NCBI GenBank assembly: GCA_947172415.1
Contig: OX359197.1
Coordinates: 6,201,673-6,265,672 of the forward strand
DNA length: 64,000 bases
Direction: 5' to 3'
Source of the DNA: Chondrosia reniformis
Taxonomy: Eukaryota; Porifera; Demospongiae; Chondrillida; Chondrillidae
Position 1 is the stretch's first letter. Each line of letters begins with the position of its first letter. A program made the position numbers and the translations under genes. Under the pieces are notes generated by a model. The model made no database searches. It saw nothing but the letters and a program-made list of their open reading frames with translations, and had not been told where the DNA came from. This document shows, in pieces, positions 34,797 to 46,050 of the stretch.

Positions 34797-35783
34797 ATGG
34801 CGAAAACTGTTGAATACGGCCTGACGAATTGTCCTACAGATGGCATCAGTCACGTTGCCTTTCAGCCATCTGCTGACTCCAGTCTCATGATTTGCTCTTC
34901 GTGGGACAAGAACGTCAGACTTTATGATGTCAAAACCAATATTCTTCGCAGCTCTTACTTACACAAAGGAGCTGTTTTAGATTGTTGTTTTCTCGACCAA
35001 ACTCGAGTTGCTAGCGGAGGGCTGGATCGAATTGTCAAAGTTCACGATTTTGCAAGTCAGCAGGAGATGATTTTAGGGAATCACGACAACGCTGTGCGCT
35101 GCGTTGTTTATAATCCAGAGATGCACCTCCTTGTGTCTGGTTCCTGGGATAAATCTATTAAACTCTGGGATTTGAGGCAAAAAGGTGCAATGGGCTCATA
35201 CGATCAAAACAACGAGACTGTGTACACCATGTCAATGTGTGGAGAGCGGGTGGTTGTCGGCACTTCTTCTAGAAAAGTGTTCATTTGGAATCTGAGGAAC
35301 ATGCAGTTTGCTGAACAGAGAAGAACCTCAAGCTTGAAGTACCAAACCAGAGTCATTGAATGCTTCCCAAATCAACAAGGCTACGTACTTGGCTCAATAG
35401 AGGGACGCGTAGCAGTAGAGTATATTCAACCAGATACAGAAATTCAAAAAAAGAAGTATGCCTTCAAGTGCCATCGCATTAAGGGAGAAGATGGAATAGA
35501 GAAGACATATCCCGTGACTGCAGTATCTTTTCATCAAGCTCACAATACATTTGCTACTGGTGGAAGAGACGGGTTTGTCAACATTTGGGATCCTTTTAAC
35601 AAAAAAAGACTATGTCAGTTTCGGCGCTTTTCCTCAGAGATTTCGTCTCTAGCTTTTAATTATAATGGTGATCTAATGGCTGTTGCTGTGTCAGAATTTC
35701 TTCAATCTGAAGACTCTACTGGTGGAACCTGTGAAATCATCATCAGAGCAATTGCTGAAGGAGAGTGCACTCCAAAACTTTAA
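34797..35783 (+). CDS. BUB3: BUB3 mitotic checkpoint WD40 protein (intronless)
   Basis: A single exon encodes 328 residues, the size of vertebrate BUB3, with WD-repeat units throughout. Diagnostic segments are [81 protein letters not shown] and LAFNYNGDLMAVAVSE. BUB3 binds GLEBS motifs of BUB1 and BUBR1 and phosphorylated KNL1 at kinetochores, delaying anaphase. It is divergent from DEK. The absence of introns contrasts with its eight-exon relative RAE1 7 kb downstream. Retroposition is one explanation, ancestral intron loss another. Confidence 0.96.
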   Translation: MAKTVEYGLTNCPTDGISHVAFQPSADSSLMICSSWDKNVRLYDVKTNILRSSYLHKGAVLDCCFLDQTRVASGGLDRIVKVHDFASQQEMILGNHDNAVRCVVYNPEMHLLVSGSWDKSIKLWDLRQKGAMGSYDQNNETVYTMSMCGERVVVGTSSRKVFIWNLRNMQFAEQRRTSSLKYQTRVIECFPNQQGYVLGSIEGRVAVEYIQPDTEIQKKKYAFKCHRIKGEDGIEKTYPVTAVSFHQAHNTFATGGRDGFVNIWDPFNKKRLCQFRRFSSEISSLAFNYNGDLMAVAVSEFLQSEDSTGGTCEIIIRAIAEGECTPKL

Positions 35784-36113
35784 CGCAATCAACTGCCATT
35801 TATATATATTTGATGAAGTACGTATAAGGATATATATGAAATTTTTCTATTGAATGTTATGAAGAAAGCTAAAAGCTGTAGTATATGCATGTAGTCAGAT
35901 TTATTGGATTAATATATGTATTTACAAACGATAGTTCAATAACTTTATGTTTTCCTGCAAAAATGAGAGATTGCAGTTTTCTATACAAAGTAGTGAGATG
36001 ATGTTTTAGTGAGTTCAGTAAATGGATGGCACAAGTGCTGATTTATTGGTGCATACATGCAAAGTGAGTCTTGCTACAAGATGTAATTAGGGCAATAAGG
36101 TGACATGGGTGAA
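35784..36113. other. Convergent 3' region, BUB3 / NCS-like
   Basis: This interval carries the 3' UTRs of BUB3 and the facing NCS-like gene. It is AT-rich with no further frame or repeat visible. Confidence 0.6.
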
Positions 36114-37194
36114 TTATTGTACGATTGATTCTTCTTGTTCTGAATTTGGAGGGGATTCAGGGGCTGGATGAATGTCTGAATCAGACATGTCACAACGAAG
36201 AAGATTCCAGATACCAGGATCCTGCTTCACTACCTCACAGAAGTCATCAAATGTTAGATTATCTTTCCTCCCTTTACCAGTTGCTTTAAAGAGCTTGTCA
36301 ACTCTCTTTTGAGGGGTGTTGACATCCTCATTCCAATTGACATAAGGGCCTACCATCTTATACATGGCAGATACAACTTTCAACATATTTTTCCTGCCTA
36401 TCTCCCCAGTGCCCTCTAGATCAAAAATGAAAAATGCCCATTCTAGCTTTTCTTCTCTGCTTCCACGCCCTAAATGGAAACAAAATTCTTGTATATACAG
36501 GCATATATATGCTAGGGACCTGCGAAAGACCAAAGAACAAACCTCCAGGATTGAATTAATGGTGGAATTCCCCAGAAACAGCTGTCTAGCCCAATGGTAA
36601 AGCAGAGAAAAGGAAGAAGGTAAGTCTGACTGTATAGGTCCCCCATTTATATCAGCCTTGGATTGACAGGGTTACCTTTATGATATAATGATATTCACAT
36701 CCAAAGCTCTATATAGCCTTGCCGTAAGTGTTATAAGTCTTATGTTTCAGTTTATTATATTGCTTGCTTCCTTAGTCTCTTATACTGGTCATCATGTACG
36801 TATATAGGAGAGTGGAGATGTATATCATTCATGTCTATTTCAGATATATATTTAGATTACTGGCAAATTTCAAGGGACTAGATACTACTGATCTACAGAT
36901 GGCTTCCTTACCTAGTACTGCTAATGCTTTTAGAAATTCGGAAAATCCAATCGCCCCAAACTCATTCTTCTCAAAACCTCTGTACACATATTCGGCAAAC
37001 TCTTTCGCTTCTCCATCCGGAAAAAAATCGCTGTATACCTTGACTAGTTCTTCAATGGTCAAATGTCCCGAAGGACAATTTTTAACAAATCCTTTGAACC
37101 AATCTTGTATTTCTTGTTCGGTGAAGGTTCCTTGCGTGCTCAAAGCTAGCTGCTTTACGGCTGAATCCTTGAGCTTCGTATTGGCTTCGCCCAT
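36114..37194 (-). CDS. NCS-family EF-hand protein with decayed Ca2+ loops
   Basis: Two exons, 36912-37194 and 36114-36469, give 212 residues aligning end to end with the neighbouring NCS gene (37420-38007): MGEANTKLK, CPSGHLTIEEL, FFPDGEAKEFAEYVYRGF, SAMYKMVG and TPQKRVDKLF. The Ca2+-ligating positions are lost in every EF loop. Loop 2 reads EKNEFGAIGFSE, loop 3 DLEGTGEIGRKN (the -Z Glu is Asn), and loop 4 is replaced by a GKGRKDNLTF stretch with no coordinating Asp. The conserved overall fold with dead loops suggests a Ca2+-independent binding partner or regulator rather than a sensor. Gly2 is retained, so myristoylation is possible. The intron contains a dispersed repeat. Confidence 0.82.
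36540..36770 (+). repeat. Dispersed repeat family, subtype B copy
   Basis: GGTGGAATTCCCCAGAAACA, GCTGTCTAGCCCAATGGTAA, GCAGAGAAAAGGAAGAAGG, CCCCCATTTATATCAGCCTT, CACATCCAAAGCTCTATATAG and TAAGTGTTATAAGTCTTATG are mirrored on the opposite strand at 62640-62850. It shares the GTGGAATTCCCAGAAAC and CATCCAAAGCTCT blocks with the copies at 25695 and 46205, so all belong to one family. Confidence 0.8.
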
Positions 37195-37419
37195 CTCCGT
37201 TGTTTTGGGCGTAACGAATTATTTACGATATATATATCGATAATGAAAACTTCGATATTACATAAACAATTAAAATAGAGTTAGGTACTACAAAAAGGCA
37301 AGACGTTACAATTTTACATCAAGGTTGGGCTTCTTTACACTAAGTGACTGAAAGTAAAGGAAAAGTGGTTTGACTAAGTTTCACATGCAGTTGATGTTCA
37401 AAATGATGTAGTTCTTCAG

Positions 37420-40400
37420 TCACATCCCAGTTTTGGCTTGAGGCTGGACTTCACACTGAAGCAGTTTCAAAATGGACTGATCATTCTTTGATCCTTCAAT
37501 AAACTCCCTTAAGGATATCTTTCCATCCTGATTTGTATCCATCTGTCGGAAAAACTTTTCTGTGCGCTTTTCCGGTGTGCTTTCATCTTCTGGCAGTTTG
37601 ACGACCTTTCCAACCATTTTGTAGATGGCACCTACGATTTCTAACATTTCTGATTTGGTGATGTATCCATTTCCATCTAGGTCATACATGTTAAAGGCCC
37701 ATCTCAGCTTATCATCTAGCCTACCTCTTGAGGTTATAGACAAGGCACAGATAAATTCTCTAAAATCTATGGATCCGTCCTTATTAGAGTCAAATGTACG
37801 AAAGACGTGTTCTGCAAATTTTGAAGCATCTCCGTAAGGAAAAAAGTTATTGTAGATAGTTTTAAACTCTTCCATGGTGAGATGTCCGGAAGGGCAGTCC
37901 TTGATAAACCCAATGTACCACTCCTGGAGTTCATGCTCTGTGAATTCCGTGTGCTCCCTCAGATCAGCAATCACCTCGGGTTTTAACTTTGATCCCTGCT
38001 TGCCCATGACCTTCTTTATTGTAGTAGGAAACTGTTATATGTACGAGTGCTGCAAGTCTTCCTTAATTGACACTACAGGATGAATCAGTGATGTTATCTA
38101 GTGAATACAACTGAATTAGCAAGTTGTTACAAACAATATACTGATAGTAACTATTTTCAGCAAATCCTTGAAGCCTAACACTGTTCATAAATTCAATCAA
38201 CAGTAGTATTTGGAAGCACTGACTGAGGGAGAATATGTTTACAGAGGATTGTCATAATAAAAAGGTCTAAATAAGTCTTTTACTGATCACATTATTTGCT
38301 TGACTGAAGTAATATTTTTTATAAATCTCTATCATAGCCATAGATGACAATATACGTACTAGTCTCACAGTATTGGAAGAAATAGGCAACTAGTATATGT
38401 ATATTCCCACTATTTGATCCAATATTTACAATATTTACAATAGCCTACTTAAACGTTAAAAATACAGTTATGTAGGAACTTGTACACATTTGTAGCGCAG
38501 CCTTGAGGAGGCAGTCAGTCACAGAGGTGCTGAGTAAGTGCATATTAAGGAAGCACACAGCACAAGCACACAATGGCCAGTAACATTTTACACATTTTGT
38601 GGATCTATCTGCTTAAAGGAGGTGTCATCTTTCTGTAGAACTTGGTGAGCAAACAGTCTGTTAAAAACTACAGGTTAAAGCACTAGTAAATCCCTCCTCT
38701 AATAAGCACAAAGTGAACAGCCATCCGCTAGTCTGGCTTGCTAGACCATCCCTACACTTCGGTGTTCTGGGCGCTTATTTAGGGGCAGCCGATAGCAAGC
38801 CAGACTATTTACATATAGAGCTGTAACCTTTGGCACAAACTTGCAATGTAATATTTGGCAGGCACATCACAACTAAAGTGTACTATTTCCACAATGATAT
38901 ATCCACATACTATCTATGATGTAGTGCACTACCAAATTAGGGAAAGTACTGTGTGATTGAATGTATAAATTAACTTACACAAAACACATCTACAAATAAC
39001 CTATACTCGTTCGATACGCACAGTGTAATAGAATATTCAGTGATGAGAACTGTGATTATAAATCAGGCGTTTGAGGTCAAGAAGGACAATAAAGTTCAGG
39101 TCCAGTTCAAAACAATTGAAAAACATCCCAGCTCACTGCTGATTGGTCATTAGCTCCAACAGGAAACCACACAGGAAATGACTGTCTAAACTGCCCTGAT
39201 TAGATAAACACAGAAATGGGCGACTAATGGATGGTGCGCACTTTGGCAAGTCCACGAAGACACACCAGGTTTTAAATACATTAAACTCTCATCTTATCCC
39301 ATATATATTCACTGGTGTTTTTGCCAATCACTTTACAAAGAAGAGGTCTGGGTAATCTCCAAATTCCATTACATTATGCATGAAGCTATCTTAGATCACA
39401 TCATTAAATCGTTTTAATGATGTGTATGGTGCAAAGGTTGGTTAACAGGCTGACCTTTAAAAGTATTTGACATAACAAGAGAGCTAATTATCAATCTACA
39501 AAGGGGAGTATCATCAATCTACAGTGGCTTTATGTACTATAGTAAGTTTTGTTGTAAAACTGTCTCAAAATCCCTTTGTCCAGCTCCCGCCATCATTCTA
39601 AACATGTGAATTGTTTTACATAAAAAGAAGTAACAAATTTTGTAATACAGATTGTATTCCTTTTACTATACTACAACTACACACATACATACGTACATGC
39701 ATACACACATACATACGTACATGCATACATACATACGTACATATAACTACATATATACATAGAGATCATATATATACTTTCATATCTACATATACATATA
39801 CATACATACAGACAATAATATACTACATATATTATATATCAACATATAGACTGTTATATACTACATACATGTGTGAATACAAATTGAAAATCAAACCACA
39901 AGTAATTAGTCAAACATCATTAATAAAACATTTTGTAAGTGAGAACTAAAGGATATGGCCATTTTAGTGAACAGAATAAAGGATGCAATAACACACACAG
40001 GGATAAACAAGCTATTCCAAAGCCTCTTCAAACAACTGCCTACATCGTAACAGAGAGAGGGCATGCTATAGCTTGATGCACTACAAAGACTGTACGCGAC
40101 ATAACAACTTAGAGCCATGTCACACAAACTCAACCAAATGCCTAAGAGGGAGTATCTCCCCTGGTTATCCCTTCCTTAATTTACAAATAAAAGTGCTGAA
40201 CTCTCGAATTTTTAATGTATCTCTAGTGTGGCAATTCCTTATGTGTAGTAAGTGTTATAGCTACTTCAGAAGAAACAACACCAATTAAAACACTGCACTT
40301 TTAGTCTGAAATCATCTCCTGTGAAGCATACCATAATTCACATAACTAGAGGAAAACAGCACATGGACACCTATCTATTATCTGACATCTTCAGCAGAAA

Positions 40401-40850
40401 AGCGTCCTAGTTTGACAACTAAGAGCAAGGGCGCTAAGGAAATTGCACACATTTTTAAATGGTTCTAAAGAGACTAATTTATGACACTTGAAAGATCAAA
40501 TTTTCCAGACAAACAGTTACAAAAAAGAGATGTCTTCTCTTCAGAGCTGGTTCGTGAATGACGCCCCAAGATGAACATTTTAGAAAACAGAGACTTCAAA
40601 AGTCAATGCAAACCTTTTCTACACCTTACAGCAAATGCTAATATTTCTAGAATACTTTCTACTTTGTTGAAACACTTAATACAATACTAACGTACGAGTA
40701 GTATGCTAGAATCTTTGAATTTGCTATACTATATATCCTTGTATCTTGTATCTTAAAGTACTTGCTCGTATTGCCCCACTCCAAGTGTATCATTGAAACC
40801 TTCTCTTTAGTTGAAGCGTAATGTGTATCTGAATAGCTAAACTACTTACG
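37420..40850 (-). CDS. Neuronal calcium sensor (hippocalcin/neurocalcin/VILIP type)
   Basis: The coding exon 37420-38007 encodes 195 residues, starting [11 protein letters not shown] with the N-myristoylation glycine of the family. EF1 is degenerate ([11 protein letters not shown]), as in all NCS proteins. EF2 ([12 protein letters not shown]), EF3 ([12 protein letters not shown]) and EF4 ([12 protein letters not shown]) keep the full ligand set. It should act as a Ca2+/myristoyl switch at membranes. I infer a non-coding first exon ending at 40850 (donor GAC/GTAAGTAG) downstream of a minus-strand TATA box at 40941-40950, with the acceptor ACAATAAAG just before the start codon. This makes a 2.8-kb 5' intron. 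The coding region is intronless, and a decayed paralogue lies directly downstream. Confidence 0.93.
38729..38807. mobile_element. 79-bp foldback element, perfect 15-bp TIR
   Basis: TAGTCTGGCTTGCTA at 38729 is perfectly complementary to TAGCAAGCCAGACTA ending at 38807. The interior is about 50 bp, so it is a very small MITE or a hairpin. Confidence 0.7.
39685..39870. repeat. Microsatellite-like ACATACGTACATGCAT tract
   Basis: Runs of ACAT/ACGT tetranucleotides (CATACATACGTACATGCATA repeated with variation) cover about 185 bp. They grade into ATATACATATACATACATAC. The tract is non-coding. Confidence 0.75.
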
Positions 40851-40940
40851 TCTTCTCCTTTGTGCGGTTACAGCAGCTACTGAAGAACACCAGCAAATTC
40901 CTAAAATTCTCACAGGATTTTCGCTTTATGCTCCGTCGGC

Positions 40941-40950
40941 GCTTTTATAG
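40941..40950 (-). promoter_or_regulatory. TATA box for the NCS gene
   Basis: CTATAAAAGC on the minus strand lies about 90 bp upstream of the proposed first-exon donor at 40850/40849. The start codon of the divergent gene on the plus strand is at 41060, so the two genes share about 110 bp of control region. Confidence 0.45.
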
Positions 40951-41059
40951 AAACAAGCTGTTTACACCTCCTTTGGAAACATATAAATTTCCGAAGAAAT
41001 CGAGTTAGTAACGAAGACGGTAAGATCGTTCATAAACGTATATACTGAATAAGCACAAA

Positions 41060-42639
41060 ATGGCTACCAAACAGACAGGAGATCTGTTAGAACAGTATCG
41101 TCAAGTATTTTCTCATCATTCGATGGAGATGGCAAAATCTATGCAAACGAGTCTTCTGGGATACTTTAAATTAACCGGAGGCATATCCGATCGTAAATTT
41201 GAGGAGCTGATAGCCCCGAATAAACCATTTAAATTTAGGTTCCAGGAGTGTATCCGATTTGTCAAAGACACAGATAACCTTGACGTCTACAGAAAATTCT
41301 CTGCCTCATTTATTAGGTTTTCGCGAGAAGAAGCTTTCAGGTTTTTCCCCTTTTTAAAGGACCTACCTACCGCCATCCACCCCACCTACGAGATCTATGA
41401 GGCTAGAAGTAAGAAGAGAAGGAGACAGCCAGTGGACGTGCTGGTTTTAGTGACAACTTTGGTTGATTTTGAATCTCTTGGCTGTGCCCTGCACAAGACT
41501 TGTCTGTTGAAGAAGCAGAGGTTGACAGACTTCCACTCGCCAGGTGACGGTGACTGCCTCTGGGGAGATATGGAGATATATGTGAGTGCTAACGTTTGAC
41601 ACAATAAATTGATCATGCTGGCTCCACTTTATGAATATTCTCTGATTGTACAGTCTACAATGATTCTGAATGGGTCTAATTGTGGTGAATGATTTCTGTA
41701 ATGTTTGAAAAGTTTCTATCTGGAAATTAATATGGCTTTGTTATGCAAATCAATATCCGTTGTAATAAAGTGAAACCAATTGTTCACTTTAGGTGCATAT
41801 ACGTTGTATGTCATTTAAATGGATAGCTATTTCTGTATCCATATGTTTTAGAACACTATCGAATAACAACTTCTTTGTAATAGTTTTGCTAAACTATGTT
41901 TTTACAAGTTACTTTATTCTTACAGGAAATTAAAATTTCACGTAATGCGACAAAATCTCTAGCATTAGTCAATATATGGAGTGTTGAATATATGGATAAG
42001 CTGTTGAACGAGTATACATCGCATGTCTCCATACTATGCTCCTCAACGGCTCTAAAAGAACCTGTTTTGCTGCCAACTGGAGAGTTTATCAGAAGCGGGA
42101 GTGTTTTGTTGTACCAGTCCATAGAGACTGATACTCCTGGGGATGACTTGAAGGCTCATGAGAGGATAAATGAATTGAAATTGTGGAATCTGTTAAAATG
42201 GAGACAAAAATGCCAACCTTCTTCCGAAAATACATATTTAGGATCTAACGAAGAGGGTTCTACTCGTGGGATAATGAGACTGTTAGCACAAAATCTTGAG
42301 ACAATCAAATTGGAAAAGAATGACGAAAATGTTTCTCCTCTGCTAACTGTGCCAGTGAAGGCTTGCCGTCTTGAAATGCCTACTCTACATTTTGTGGGCA
42401 CAAGAGATGTTCCTTTGAATGACAGCAGCCGTGCAGCTTCTTCCTTTTACAACTGTGCTGCTAAGAGAAGGCCTGATATCAAGGGATCACCTCAAGATGA
42501 TGCTTCTGTTTACATGTATTTGTCAATTTGTACTTTAATGGACTTGAAGAAGGAACCATTATTGAACAAGAAAGATGCTGCTGTTGTTGTAGATTTCTTG
42601 TTGAAAATTGTACAATATTTTTCGTTATGTAAATGTTAA
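41060..42639 (+). CDS. Unrecognised two-exon protein, 411 residues
   Basis: Exons 41060-41581 and 41926-42639 are in phase (GAGATATAT/GTGAGT and TTCTTACAG/GAAATT). The first 120 residues, including FRFQECIRFVKDTDN, YRKFSASFIRF and EAFRFFPFLKDLP, faintly recall the N-terminal domain of MCM-type proteins, but I cannot confirm this and see no AAA+ or zinc motif. A basic patch SKKRRRQ lies near residue 118. The rest is soluble, with no signal peptide or membrane segment. Codon use and sharp splice sites argue for a real gene. It sits between the NCS promoter and RAE1, whose start codon is 200 bp downstream. Function unknown. Confidence 0.7.
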
Positions 42640-42838
42640 GAAGTGCACCCCATTTTTTGTAAGGTCACGAGATTTAATGAGATTCATAGTCTTTCTTTAA
42701 ATGGCTGACAATCTTCATTAGAGTCACTCCCTAAATCAAAAGGTACGAATCTGCTTGTAGTTGAATAATAACTACGATCCATCCTATCCCCTTTTTCTTC
42801 TGTGCAGGTATAGTGGAACGTTTCCTTAAACCTTTGCA

Positions 42839-45800
42839 ATGTTTGCTAGCTACGCCAATAATCCAAACAAAGACTTTGAACTCACTGATGTTCAAGACGA
42901 TAGCATTAGTAAAATAAAGTTTAGCCCTTCATCCAACTACTTGGTTGCCTGCTCATGGGATAATATAGTGAGTTTTAGAACTTAGTTCCCTTTAAGCCTT
43001 TTACTCTAAATGTAGCATGTGGAAAATGGTGTGTTTGATTATTCATGTAGAACCTGAAGGAGCTATATATCTGTAGTTAACTGCTTGGATCTATTCTAAA
43101 GGTCTGAATGTCTGGACTGTTGCTAGTAAAGATAATATTTTCTTCTGTAGATTCGTTGTTGGGAGTTAAATGAGAGCGGCCAGAGTCAGGCAAAGGCTCA
43201 GCAGTCCCATGGCGGGCCCATCCTAGGCTGTTGTTGGCACCCTGATGGTACCAAGGTGTTTACTTGCTCCTGCGACAAGACTAGCAAGATATGGGATCTG
43301 CAGTCCAACCAATCTATGCCTGTAGCTCAGGTGGGGAATCCCCTTATCATACATGTCCATAGCCTGCCTATATTGGCCCACCAAATTGACTATTATGTGT
43401 ATCCCCTACTGAGGTAATTGGCTCAGAAGTAGTTTTGCATCATCTCTCAGATTTTGAATACCGTAGTGCTGATATCGTGATCGTAGCAGCTGCACAGTGT
43501 CACATGACCAACCCATGCAGATCACATGACAGATTACTGCCAGTAGAGATCTTTAGAATATGTCTTCAAAATTATGTCTAAACAAGTATTCAACTCAAGT
43601 AATTAAAAGTGATGTAATACAAAAGCTGCAGGTGAACCTTCTTCTATTTTTAGAGTTAATTAGAACAAAGAAATGTATATAATAGGGATTTCTTCTAACT
43701 GTCTAGTGCCTAGAGACTAAAGATTAATCATTTCAAAAAAAACTTAACAATGTCTCACAAAATGTCCTAGCTCTAAAGATGGATACAAAATCCTTTATTC
43801 ATTCAGTGTTTTCACTAATACACATTAATGTTTGTTGAGTATAGTTTTAAGGAAATGGCCAAATAACTGTCTGGTCGCTTAAAGGTGACCCTCTATCATC
43901 TCATCTGTCACTTTAGCATGAAGCTCCTATCAAGTCTGTTCACTGGATCCATGCTCCGAACTACCAGTGCCTCATGACTGGAGGCTGGGATAGGAAACTG
44001 AAGGTGAATGCTTAACATTGAGAAGAAGTTCAAATTGATAGGATGTTTACAATATTGTGTAGCACGAACTAAAAGGAGTACTACATATTTTGTTGAAAAT
44101 GTACTCATTCACAAGTATATGTTTCATCATAAAAGGACATCGCTCAGAGGGTTAATCCATTGTTGACTGTCAAAATCATTCCTTTCCTGTACCTCAGAGA
44201 ATTAACTTAGAAGATATCCTCATATTTACATATTTCTCATGTATCAAATATTAATTACATTTTTGTTGAAACTTTTGAATAAATCAAGTGAACGGCAGAA
44301 GAGATTGGATTTGTCTGCTCACACAATCAAAGAAGCCAATAATGCTGTGTAGGAAGTGCTAACAGAACAGTGTTTATACAAGGTCTACTTAGCGCCTAAA
44401 GGCTGTGCAATTATTTAAACGCAGTCATGTCCCGGATTTCTAAAAGCACAATTAATTTACTATACGCAATTAAGCCAAGATTAACTATTAAATTATATGC
44501 TTTTTGAAAAATCAAGTGAAGATTAACTATTTGGCCTTTCACATTTGATGGTTTCTTTTATTTTTCTTAGTTTTGGGACACTCGCCAGCCAAATGCTGTG
44601 CTGTCACTGGATATACCAGAGCGCCTGTACTGTGCAGATGTGGACTATCCCCTAGCAGTTGTGGGCTGTGCTGACCGAAGTGCCCTCTGTTTAAATTTGG
44701 AGGGACAGCCGCAGTTGGCTAAAAAGGATGAACCACAACTCAAATACCAGTATAGGTGCTTATCCATCTTCAAGGACAAGAACAGAAACCAGCCAACAGG
44801 GTATGCCTTAGGATCGATTGAAGGAAGAGTGGCTATTCAGTATATTAATCCTCCAAATCCGTAAGTATATTATTTTTCATTTTAGTTTGTTAATGTTTTA
44901 ATCATTTCCTTATTCTTCTACGTGTAAGACATCAGTTTCCTTTAGATATATGGTTGACATGCATGTGACTTGTAAGCCAAATCTGATTGGGCCATTTTTA
45001 CTATTACGGGGCTATGCTTACTGAATTGTATGTTATATTGTTTTCCCTTAATGAAGAGAAAAAGACAACTTTACCTTCAAGTGCCACAGATCTATGGTCC
45101 AAAGACAGGGAGATACACAGGAAGTTTTTCCAGTGAGTCATTACCACCTCTCCTCACCTCCCTATTCCCCTTTTCACCTATTTTGATCTATTTACTGAGA
45201 ATATTCAGTCAGTAATAAATTTACATTTTTACTTCCATTGAATTTCTAGGTCAATGACATTGCTTTCCATCCAGTACACAACACTTTAGCCACCGTCGGA
45301 GCTGATGGACGATACAGTTTCTGGGACAAGGATGCACGAACTAAACTGAAGGCAAGAATTTCTTGGACATCCATCCACCCATCCCTCCATCTATTCACCC
45401 ATCAATCCAACCACCCATCCACCCATCCACCCATCCACCCATCCACCCATCCACCCATCCACCCATCCACCCACCCACAAATCCACCCATCCATCCACCC
45501 ATCCATCCACCCACCCATCCACCCATCCACCCATCCATTCACCCACCCATCCATCCACCCACCCATCCATCCATCCACCCATCCATCAATACATCCATTC
45601 ACCCATCCATCCACCCATCTACCCGCTCATCCATTCACCCATCCATCCATTCATCCATCCACCCGCTCATCCATCCATCCATCCACCCGCTCATCCATCC
45701 TACCATCCTATGCAGACCTCAGACGCCCTCCCTCAGCCCATAACGTCATGTGACTTCAACTACAATGGGAACCTTTTTGCTTACTCAGTTAGTTATGATT

Positions 45801-46050
45801 GGTCAAAGGTAAGTCGAGTCAACACATATGTACATCACTTGATATTATATATGTTATATGCCCTACAATATTATATATATTCTATACAAAATTATATATT
45901 ATATACAGGATTATATATATTCTAAGACCTTATTTTATGTGTATTAATGTTTAGGGTCACCAGCATTATGATCCACAGAAAAAGAACCACATTTTCTTCA
46001 AGCAGGCTCAAGAGGACTTAAAGCCAAGAACTCGCAAGCAACAGAGATAG
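42839..46050 (+). CDS. RAE1: RAE1 (GLE2) mRNA export factor, WD40 protein
   Basis: Eight exons give 350 residues (vertebrate RAE1 is 368): 42839-42967, 43151-43330, 43917-44003, 44571-44860, 45057-45132, 45250-45351, 45716-45808 and 45955-46050. Landmarks are [120 protein letters not shown] and SYDWSKGHQHYDP. RAE1 binds the GLEBS motif of NUP98 at nuclear pores and acts in mRNA export and spindle assembly. Intron 6 (45352-45715) begins with GC rather than GT (AAG/GCAAGA) and is filled by a CCATCCAC minisatellite. BUB3, its closest WD40 relative, lies 7 kb upstream. Confidence 0.95.
42975..43050 (+). repeat. Dispersed repeat family, 3' fragment
   Basis: TTAGTTCCCTTTAAGCCTTTTACTCTAAATGTAGCATGTGGAAAATGGTGTG then TTTGATTATTCATG matches the tails at 25080-25150, 46205-46270 (inverted) and 60235-60290. 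It is a truncated copy immediately after the first RAE1 exon. Confidence 0.55.
45366..45712. repeat. CCATCCAC/CCATCCAT minisatellite in a RAE1 intron
   Basis: About 345 bp of tandem CCATCCACCCAT-type units fill RAE1 intron 6 almost from donor to acceptor. Long proline-rich and glycine/tryptophan-rich open frames across it on both strands are artefacts. The C-rich strand is the sense strand. Confidence 0.95.

Larger units (their letters stand above)
38025..40849. other. Inferred 5' UTR intron of the NCS gene
   Basis: No coding frame is supported here. It contains one small foldback element (38729-38807), an ACATACGTAC microsatellite (39685-39870) and otherwise AT-rich sequence. Confidence 0.45.

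Noticed and set aside
45363..45743. His/Pro/Ile-rich plus frame and Trp/Gly/Asp minus frames
   Set aside because: Readings of the CCATCCAC minisatellite in a RAE1 intron.
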